6,837 nucleotides of DNA from Deltaproteobacteria bacterium UBA4427 (GTDB lineage: Bacteria; Myxococcota_A; UBA9160; UBA4427): assembly GCA_002390675.1 (NCBI GenBank), contig DGPZ01000147.1:11894-18730 (forward strand). Direction: 5' to 3'. The first letter of the stretch is position 1, and each line of letters opens with the position of its first letter. Both the position numbers and the translations under genes were made by a program. The notes under the pieces are model-generated. The model did no database searches, had not been told where the DNA came from, and saw nothing but the letters and a program-made list of their open reading frames with translations. Below, in pieces: positions 1 through 5,063 of this stretch.

Positions 1-174
1 CAGAAACAGCTCGACTCCGGAATGCCTGCGAGCGAAGCATTCACCCCCTTCATCAACGGAATTCGCACAGGCGAATTTCTAATTCCGACGAAGCCCTCCT
101 ACGCCGACCAGATTCGAAATCGATACGAGGCACTGCTCAAGCGGCAAATCCCTGGCCAGCTGGTGCCTGACTGA
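1..174 (+). CDS. Short-chain dehydrogenase/reductase, C-terminal end (partial)
   Basis: The reading frame is open from the first base and stops at TGA, leaving 57 residues whose 5' part lies outside the window. The segment INGIRTGEFLIPTKPSYADQ (residues 18-37), followed by IRNRYEALL, matches the typical tail of classical short-chain dehydrogenases, where a helix ending in xGIRxGxF runs into a short strand and then an Arg-rich helix. The Rossmann nucleotide-binding and YxxxK catalytic parts are not in view, so cofactor and substrate cannot be stated. It is the only rightward gene and converges on the leftward gene set, so it belongs to a different transcript. The family call rests on the C-terminal pattern alone. 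Confidence 0.6.
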   Translation, partial: QKQLDSGMPASEAFTPFINGIRTGEFLIPTKPSYADQIRNRYEALLKRQIPGQLVPD

Positions 175-253
175 ATTGCGCTGGCCTGCCGCCCGCTAGA
201 TCTCGAAGAGCTCCTCTCGCTTAACGTCCCTTTCACGCCGTGGGGCGGAGTAG

Positions 254-271
254 GAACGAGCTTCTTCGTTC
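254..271. terminator. Small perfect hairpin between convergent genes
   Basis: GAACGA and TCGTTC form a perfect 6-bp stem around a 6-base loop, overlapping the stop codon of the leftward DUF5916 gene. It lies in the roughly 96-bp gap (175-270) between convergent genes, where a bidirectional terminator would be expected. No clear T-run follows on either strand, so a terminator role is only a guess. Nothing else was recognised in this gap. Confidence 0.2.
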
Positions 272-2631
272 TAGTAGCGGAACGTCCAGCGAACCTTGAC
301 CGCGGGCCTCGTCTCTCGGACTCGGAAGTCCCCGGGCTTCATGTCAAAATCCTGACCCATGACGACGAAGAATTCTTTGCCCGGCTCCAGGATCCAGCGA
401 AGCCGCGTCTGAAATTCCAGACCATCCGAGATGTTGTCGTATTGAAGCAGCGTGCTCCAAATGATGTCTGGCGTGAATGCCACTTGAGCACGCAAGCGGA
501 CTAAGCGAACAGTGAACTGACGCTTCTCGACATCTCCACCATCACCGCTCACGACGCAATTCACGCCTTCGCCGTCTTCGTTGATTATGCCGCCGCTGGT
601 GCTTGGGCCATAACAACTCTGCATGTCGTAGAACATACGCTGGTCGTAGCGTGCGGAGAGCAGGAGGTACTTGTTGGGTCGCCACTCGAGTAAGGGCGCG
701 ATTCGCACGCCCCATCCGCCGTAGAACTGACCGATCCCTGTGTCGTAGTCGAAGCGAATAGGACGATGCTGCCCAGTTCGAATCTTGAGAATTCCCGAGA
801 TCTGGGTGTACTCCGCCGCCGGAATACCTATGTGAGAAGCAAGATAAAAGGGCTGGTCCGTATCTTCGTAGAGCAGGACCGCTTGCAGCTCGAACGAATC
901 ATCGACGGAATTCGCCACCTTGAGCGGAGAGAACGAGACGAATGAGCTTTCTAGATGATTCGTCCGGTCCGTCGTGAAACTACTGTCCAGAACGATGTCG
1001 TAGGTCTGGATCAGTTCGTCTTCCCACCGAAAGCGATAGCGGTAGTCGACTTCATACTGTCGAATCCCTGTGCGATTCACGAAGCCGAGCGCTGGGTCAA
1101 AGCCTTGCTGGATATCTTTAAAGCGAAGCTTCCAGTTTACGATGTCATTCGGGTAAGAGAGCGTGCCACCGAAAGCCGTGGATCGGTCGCCGTATTCTCC
1201 TCCGGTAAAGCTCTGCTGCACCCAGAGATTCGCAGAGATAAAGCGATTAGGAATTAGTTCACTGCTTCGGTAATTGAAGTCCGTACCCGCCACAAGATTC
1301 TCGCGTTTGGACTCTGCATCACCGTGCGTCAGCAGAAAACCCACGTTCGATTCTTCGAGCACATTCGCCGAAACCCGAGCGACCGCGAGATTTTCGCCTT
1401 CACGCCCCGCATTTCGATCCTGTTGAATGTCCATAAAGCCGACATTGTATCGGCCCGTGCGCCCGGTCAGGCGTCCGCCGCCGAGAATACGAACAGGGTT
1501 CGTACTCGAATCAATGCCGATGCGGCGCGAGAAGAAGGGTAAGCCGTTCTCGCTCGTTAGGTCTGCGAACTGAAAGATCCCCGTATCACGCAGAAAGAAC
1601 TCACGCTTTTCCGGAAAGAAGAGCGAGAAGCGAGAAAGGTTGACCTGCGCGTCATCGATCTCGGTCTGAGCGAAATCCGTATTCGCGGTCACCGAGGCGA
1701 GTAGCGATGGCGTCACTCGGTAGAACGCATCGAGGCTGGGCTCAACGATTCCTTCGTCATGCCCCTCACGGTCGACCAGTGGGCTAGGCAGACTGTCCCT
1801 GCCTTGGCCATCGACATGCCATCCGAGCGATAGATTAGGCACGACGTCAAGGCCGACCCCTTGCTCCGCGACAGCCATGCCGTGAAGCGTGCCGGCTCGG
1901 CTCATGTTGATGCCGAATCTCTGGAGCGACGGATCCGCCCAGCGGTTCTCTTCATTCCATCTTCGGACACGGCGAAAGAGCTGAAGCCCCCAGTCATCTA
2001 CGCCTGGCCGGAAAGGCAGCGTCTTGAAAGGAATCGCAACTTCTGCCGACCATCCCTTATCATCGATCGTGGCGTCGGCGTACCAGATACCATCCCAATT
2101 CTCTTCGAAGTTATCGCGTGCAAAGGTGCCATCGCGGCGACCGCCATTCGCGTTCACCTGAAAGAAGAACCCATTCTGTCGATCATGAAACGTGTCGAAG
2201 AGCATCGTGAAGTTATCGTCGTAAAAGAAGACCTCAGACCGCGCCATGCGGTTGGCCACGATCTGATCGGGATCATCATCGTACGCTCGAAGCGAGAGAT
2301 AGAGGAACTCGCCATCGGTCAGGATCCGAATCTCGCTCTTAAAAGTCGGCGGCTCACAGAATTTCGGCGTGACCTTCGTCAATTCGCTGACGAGTTCGGC
2401 CTGCTTCCAAACTTCATCGTCGAGCACGCCATCGATCTTCGGGCCCTTCTCGACAAACACCGCGCGGGCCTGAGGATCCTGGCCGCGGTCGCATTCGAGA
2501 CCCGCAAGCGGATCGACATCCGCCGCTTCTTCCGCATGAAGCGGCCTAACAAAGCCGACGCTAATCACGCTAACGAAGGCAAGCGCGAACAGCGAGCAAA
2601 CGAAACTTGTCCAGCGGCACGCCGGGGCCAA
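271..2631 (-). CDS. DUF5916 / CBM9-like outer-membrane beta-barrel protein
   Basis: A 786-residue exported protein. Residues 1-33 look like a signal peptide: Arg at 6, hydrophobic core about 9-27, and an LHA cleavage site before EEA. Residues about 60-245 read as a CBM9-like domain (IDGVLDDEVW at 67-76, AYDDDPDQIVA at 117-127, WSAEVAIPF at 194-202). The DUF5916 signature follows (TDFAQTEIDDAQVNLSRFSL at 318-337, then FFPEKREFFL). The remainder, to about 786, has alternating aromatic and charged strand patterns and ends in an aromatic residue (FRY), as outer-membrane barrels do. Start choice: TTG, preceded by a strong AGGAG; the first internal Met (about 129) would remove the signal peptide. 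Cys673 and Cys692 flank a Gly/Asp/Asn-rich loop and could form a disulfide. Members of this family are mostly uncharacterised, and transport or glycan binding is inference. It is last in the leftward gene run, 160 bp after its neighbour. Confidence 0.85.
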   Translation of the reverse strand: MAPACRWTSFVCSLFALAFVSVISVGFVRPLHAEEAADVDPLAGLECDRGQDPQARAVFVEKGPKIDGVLDDEVWKQAELVSELTKVTPKFCEPPTFKSEIRILTDGEFLYLSLRAYDDDPDQIVANRMARSEVFFYDDNFTMLFDTFHDRQNGFFFQVNANGGRRDGTFARDNFEENWDGIWYADATIDDKGWSAEVAIPFKTLPFRPGVDDWGLQLFRRVRRWNEENRWADPSLQRFGINMSRAGTLHGMAVAEQGVGLDVVPNLSLGWHVDGQGRDSLPSPLVDREGHDEGIVEPSLDAFYRVTPSLLASVTANTDFAQTEIDDAQVNLSRFSLFFPEKREFFLRDTGIFQFADLTSENGLPFFSRRIGIDSSTNPVRILGGGRLTGRTGRYNVGFMDIQQDRNAGREGENLAVARVSANVLEESNVGFLLTHGDAESKRENLVAGTDFNYRSSELIPNRFISANLWVQQSFTGGEYGDRSTAFGGTLSYPNDIVNWKLRFKDIQQGFDPALGFVNRTGIRQYEVDYRYRFRWEDELIQTYDIVLDSSFTTDRTNHLESSFVSFSPLKVANSVDDSFELQAVLLYEDTDQPFYLASHIGIPAAEYTQISGILKIRTGQHRPIRFDYDTGIGQFYGGWGVRIAPLLEWRPNKYLLLSARYDQRMFYDMQSCYGPSTSGGIINEDGEGVNCVVSGDGGDVEKRQFTVRLVRLRAQVAFTPDIIWSTLLQYDNISDGLEFQTRLRWILEPGKEFFVVMGQDFDMKPGDFRVRETRPAVKVRWTFRY

Positions 2632-2636
2632 AGCAA

Positions 2637-2643
2637 CTCTCCT
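2637..2643 (-). promoter_or_regulatory. Ribosome-binding site deciding a TTG start
   Basis: On the minus strand AGGAGAG lies just before the TTG at 2631-2629, with AGGAG 7 bases from it. No ATG or GTG with a comparable site allows a complete signal peptide, so this site decides the start of the DUF5916 gene. Confidence 0.7.
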
Positions 2644-2661
2644 GAAACGATCGGGGTGGGG

Positions 2662-2680
2662 GCGAGCGGCGACCGCTCGC
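2662..2680. repeat. Perfect 8-bp inverted repeat in leader of the DUF5916 gene
   Basis: GCGAGCGG and CCGCTCGC form a perfect, very GC-rich 8-bp stem with a 3-base loop, about 20 bases upstream of the ribosome-binding site. On the minus strand it is followed by C-rich sequence (CCCCACCCC), not a T-run, so it is not a classical intrinsic terminator. It could be a leader hairpin, an RNA-stability element between operon segments, or a protein-binding site. Confidence 0.45.
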
Positions 2681-2727
2681 GCGCTCGACGGTAACGCGTC
2701 CAGACACGCTCACCAGCGGCAATAAAC

Positions 2728-2756
2728 CGGCAGCGCGGGATTGGGAATAAGCGCCG
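2728..2756 (-). terminator. Possible weak terminator stem-loop after the EthD-like gene
   Basis: Read on the minus strand, CGGCGC pairs with GCGC-T-GCCG using one bulged base and a loop of about 16, and is followed by GTTTATT. It lies 35-64 bases after the stop of the tandem EthD-like gene, in the 160-bp gap before the DUF5916 gene. The imperfect stem and short T-tract make this weak. It could give partial termination that lowers expression of the last gene. Confidence 0.18.
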
Positions 2757-2791
2757 TCCCGGACCACGACGAAACCTGATCTACACCTCGC

Positions 2792-3610
2792 CTAAACTTG
2801 GTCGATGTAGCGATCGGTCCCCGGGTCCGTCGGGATGAATCCGGCGACGAATGCCGCCTCTCCCATGCCCGCGGCAGCCTGCGCTGCTCCTAACTGCTCG
2901 AAAAACCCAGACCAAACCCGTTCTGGCGTCTCGTCGAGAAAATAAATCTCCAGCGAGCGCCGATCAAAGCCAGGCTCCGGGGCACGATAGGCCGGAGACG
3001 TCTTCGGTAGCTCAAGCGGAGTCAATGATAAGCAGGACGCGACTGCCGAACCCGGCATCTGCTTTGAGAGGTACTCGTCTCTCAGCCACGTATCCCTCGC
3101 CTCGACTGAAACACCTTCGGGTCGCTCACTGATGACCATGCCTATGCCCGGAAAGCTGCGATCGAGAGCGACTTCCGGAGGAACACCCCCCTCATCTCGC
3201 AAGAGTGCCCAGTCGTGAGAATAGAAACTCGCATGAACCGCGCGCCGCTTCCCGCCGCCGTCCATTCGTCCATTTTCGTAGAGCCAGAGCACTCGCTCGA
3301 GCGCCCAATCCTCGGCCTCGACATGATGACCTCGCTCCATCCAATAGAGCGCCAGAAAAGATCCGATCGCGGTGTCGTCAACCGCTTCTGAAGACGGCGG
3401 ATAGCGCAGCGCTTTCAAATCTCGGGTCGCGAGAAAGCGGCGCCCCGAAAAGAAGTGCTGGCCACTCATGCAGCCCGCGTAGAAATGATCTCGCTCGTAC
3501 CAGCGATTGAATTCCCTTGCCGTGCCGGGCTCGGGCTCCAACAGACTCACTAGAATACTGCCTAACGCCACCCCGTATTCGGGCTCATCATCGACGCGAA
3601 TCAAGCGCAC
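2792..3610 (-). CDS. Tandem EthD-like (dimeric alpha/beta-barrel) protein, function unknown
   Basis: A 272-residue soluble protein with no signal peptide. I do not recognise a characterised homologue, but it reads as two copies of an EthD/dimeric alpha-beta-barrel fold. The first half has a strand (17-26), then EFNRWYERDHF (33-43), a strand at 55-62 (SGRRFLAT), a strand at 83-91 and a helix at 100-112. The second half repeats the order: GIGMVISE (155-162), DTWLRDEYLSKQMPGS (173-188), LSLTPLEL (194-201), SLEIYFLDE (219-227), a helix at 230-241, and a final FIPTDPGTDRYIDQ (258-271). The last motif is familiar from EthD-type proteins. Such folds serve as small oxygenases, isomerases or haem-binding proteins, so no reaction can be assigned. 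The start is GTG; its GGGGAG site lies inside the end of the preceding gene, only 7 bp upstream, suggesting translational coupling to the SnoaL-like gene. Confidence 0.65.
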   Translation of the reverse strand: MRLIRVDDEPEYGVALGSILVSLLEPEPGTAREFNRWYERDHFYAGCMSGQHFFSGRRFLATRDLKALRYPPSSEAVDDTAIGSFLALYWMERGHHVEAEDWALERVLWLYENGRMDGGGKRRAVHASFYSHDWALLRDEGGVPPEVALDRSFPGIGMVISERPEGVSVEARDTWLRDEYLSKQMPGSAVASCLSLTPLELPKTSPAYRAPEPGFDRRSLEIYFLDETPERVWSGFFEQLGAAQAAAGMGEAAFVAGFIPTDPGTDRYIDQV

Positions 3611-3617
3611 GATTCAA

Positions 3618-4019
3618 TCACTCCCCGACCAAGACCTTCCGAGCGTGCTCGGTATCCATATATTCCTTCCACTCGGTGATTTTGCCGTCCCGGGCTCGCA
3701 TCACGAAGTGGTATTCCTGCGAATACTGATCGCCGCGAAACGTGAGGCCCGAGCTACTCGCTTCAATCGCGACAGTCTCGCCCTCTGCCACCATGTTATG
3801 CGCGGTAAACGTGAGTCCCTTCGGGAAAAGATCGAGCACCGCAGGCATCCCCGCGACCGCGCCAGCCTTGTCTCCCTCGCCGCTAAAAGGCAGCGAGCCC
3901 GTTACCCAAATTCTGAAATCCTCGGCGTAATTCTCTTTGACCCACTCGACGTCCGCTCGCGTCAGCGCATCGATCATGTCTCGCGCGAGTTGCTTGTTCT
4001 GCTCTTCCTGCTGTCCCAT
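3618..4019 (-). CDS. SnoaL-like / NTF2-like (ketosteroid isomerase-related) protein
   Basis: A 133-residue protein of the NTF2-like superfamily. The N-terminal helices (residues about 3-31, ending in WVKENYAEDFRIWVTG) lead into a curved sheet. The ending YSQEYHFVMRARDGKITEWK (99-118), then EYMDTEHARKVL, is the hallmark strand pair and tail of SnoaL-like proteins. These small cone-shaped proteins act as isomerases, cyclases, epoxide hydrolases or ligand-binding partners, and nothing here fixes which. The longest frame runs on to a TTG at 4055, but the ATG at 4019 is preferred because AAGGGA lies 6 bases before it and the extra residues (IRINQNEKGSS) resemble translated leader. It is third in the leftward run, with its stop 7 bp before the start of the EthD-like gene. 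Confidence 0.82.
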   Translation of the reverse strand: MGQQEEQNKQLARDMIDALTRADVEWVKENYAEDFRIWVTGSLPFSGEGDKAGAVAGMPAVLDLFPKGLTFTAHNMVAEGETVAIEASSSGLTFRGDQYSQEYHFVMRARDGKITEWKEYMDTEHARKVLVGE

Positions 4020-4040
4020 CGAGGATCCCTTTTCGTTTTG

Positions 4041-4056
4041 GTTGATTCTGATCAAC
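4041..4056. repeat. Inverted repeat GTTGAT-N4-ATCAAC upstream of the SnoaL-like gene
   Basis: A perfect 6-bp inverted repeat with a 4-base spacer ends 22 bases upstream of the ATG of the SnoaL-like gene and just before its ribosome-binding site. Its size and position would suit an operator half-site pair or a small leader hairpin. No T-run follows it. A chance occurrence cannot be excluded. Confidence 0.25.
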
Positions 4057-4059
4057 TGT

Positions 4060-4099
4060 GGCTAGACGAATCTCCGGCTAGATCAGCTGCATCAGCTAG
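4060..4099. repeat. Short direct repeats in the dioxygenase-SnoaL gap
   Basis: GGCTAGA occurs at 4060-4066 and 4076-4082, and a third GCTAG at 4095-4099; the GCTAG spacings are 16 and 18 bases. ATCAGCT also occurs twice, at 4082-4088 and 4091-4097. All lie in the 86-bp non-coding gap between the dioxygenase stop and the SnoaL-like start, next to the inverted repeat at 4041. They may be regulator-binding repeats or simple low-complexity coincidence. Confidence 0.22.
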
Positions 4100-4105
4100 G
4101 CGGAC

Positions 4106-4996
4106 TTAGAGAAGCCGCCCTGTCTGGTGCGCACCCTTCATGGTCGTGCGGTGCACCACTCGATCGTAGCCGGGAGGTGTGCCCCGCGCGGTGTGCATGG
4201 TGCGCCAATTATCCCAAAGCATCATGTCGCCGACTTCCCAGTCGTGCTGATAGGTGAAGCGGCCGCTCAGGGTATGTTCGACGAGCGAGGCCAGAATCGG
4301 ATCGCCCTCCTCCCGCGGCATGCCCACCATATCGATCAGCTGGACAGTGGACAGGCAAAGCGATTTTCGACCACTCTCGGGATGCGTCCAGACAAGCGGC
4401 TGCGCCACGTCGGGAAAGACCGGGTACTCGACACTGCCGTAATTCCCAAGCTCGATCTTTCCTTCTTTACCGAAACGCATCTCCTCAAGGTTCGTCACGA
4501 AGAGATAGCGCGCTTCTAGGTTGGCGATCCGAGTCTTCACTTCATCATCAAGCGCATCGTAGGCTGCCGCTGTATCGATCCAAGCCGTCTCCCCTCCGAC
4601 GGTCGGCTTCTCGACCATGCGAAGGAGCGAGCCACGATTTGGCGTCGGCGTGTAGATCATGTCCGTGTGAAACGGAATCCGACCGACGATCGGATCGCCA
4701 TCGAAGTAGAAGGTCATCTGGTCGCGGTCGCCCTTTTTCTGGGCCAAGTAGATGATCTCGGGGAAACCCTTCATCCTAAGACTCTCGATCGGATGGACTT
4801 CTAGTTCGCCGAAACATGAAGAGAGTCGAAGATGTCGCTCGTTGGATGTCCCTATTCCGCGAAAGAGCAAAATCGCGAATTCCAACCACACATCATTCAA
4901 CGACTTAATCGTCGAGGCATCGAGTTCTCCGTCGAGATCGAGGCCTATAATTTCGGCTCCGATCTTACCTTCGAGTTTCCGAACTTCGAAATCCAT
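4106..4996 (-). CDS. TauD/TfdA-family Fe(II)/2-oxoglutarate-dependent dioxygenase
   Basis: A 296-residue cytoplasmic protein, close to the usual 280-300 of TauD. The Fe(II) facial triad is visible as H110 and D112 in the HTD motif (PFHTDMIY) and a distal H268 in WDNWRTMHTARG. R279 and R283 in DRVVHRTT match the Arg positions that hold 2-oxoglutarate. Other family signatures are PTVGGETAW (131-139) and VWTHPESGRKSL (202-213). The family hydroxylates a carbon of its substrate with O2 and 2-oxoglutarate, often freeing sulfite, an aldehyde or an amine; the substrate here is unknown and need not be taurine. The longest frame starts at a TTG (5026), but the ATG at 4996 has AAAGG 6 bases before it and starts as homologues do (MDFEVRKLEGKIGAEI). 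It lies 67 bp after the amidohydrolase and probably shares its transcript. Confidence 0.93.
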   Translation of the reverse strand: MDFEVRKLEGKIGAEIIGLDLDGELDASTIKSLNDVWLEFAILLFRGIGTSNERHLRLSSCFGELEVHPIESLRMKGFPEIIYLAQKKGDRDQMTFYFDGDPIVGRIPFHTDMIYTPTPNRGSLLRMVEKPTVGGETAWIDTAAAYDALDDEVKTRIANLEARYLFVTNLEEMRFGKEGKIELGNYGSVEYPVFPDVAQPLVWTHPESGRKSLCLSTVQLIDMVGMPREEGDPILASLVEHTLSGRFTYQHDWEVGDMMLWDNWRTMHTARGTPPGYDRVVHRTTMKGAHQTGRLL

Positions 4997-5002
4997 CACG
5001 TG

Positions 5003-5007
5003 CCTTT
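5003..5007 (-). promoter_or_regulatory. Ribosome-binding site of the dioxygenase gene
   Basis: AAAGG on the minus strand, 6 bases from the ATG at 4996. It supports this start over the in-frame TTG at 5026 and the GTG that directly precedes the ATG. Confidence 0.5.
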
Positions 5008-5063
5008 CAGAGTCCTTGGGAAACAATCGTCCGGGGACGCCATTTCATAGGGCGTAGGTCAAC

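Noticed and set aside
1861..2694. Rightward 277-codon open frame opposite the DUF5916 gene
   Set aside because: It lies antisense to a clear signal peptide and CBM9-like domain, has no recognisable domain, and is rich in Arg, Ile and His as expected from reading the complementary strand of a real gene.
2570..2767. Leftward 65-codon frame overlapping the start of the DUF5916 gene
   Set aside because: It overlaps the signal-peptide region in another frame, has a low-complexity Arg/Ser-rich product, and lacks a convincing ribosome-binding site.
3507..4109. Rightward 200-codon open frame opposite the SnoaL-like gene
   Set aside because: It spans the SnoaL-like gene, its leader and part of the next gene on the opposite strand; the minus-strand proteins have family motifs and ribosome-binding sites, this one has none.
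4106..4996. Naming the dioxygenase tauD
   Set aside because: The catalytic residues fit the whole TauD/TfdA family, and no sulfonate transport genes (tauABC or ssu) are adjacent, so a taurine-specific name is not supported.
5037..5055. ACGCC-N9-GGCGT inverted repeat between amidohydrolase and dioxygenase genes
   Set aside because: The 5-bp stem with a 9-base loop and no T-run is within what chance gives in GC-rich DNA and does not justify a terminator call.
5057..5062. TTGACC (minus strand) as a -35 box for a promoter before the dioxygenase
   Set aside because: No acceptable -10 hexamer lies 16-18 bases downstream; the nearest TATGAA is far too close.
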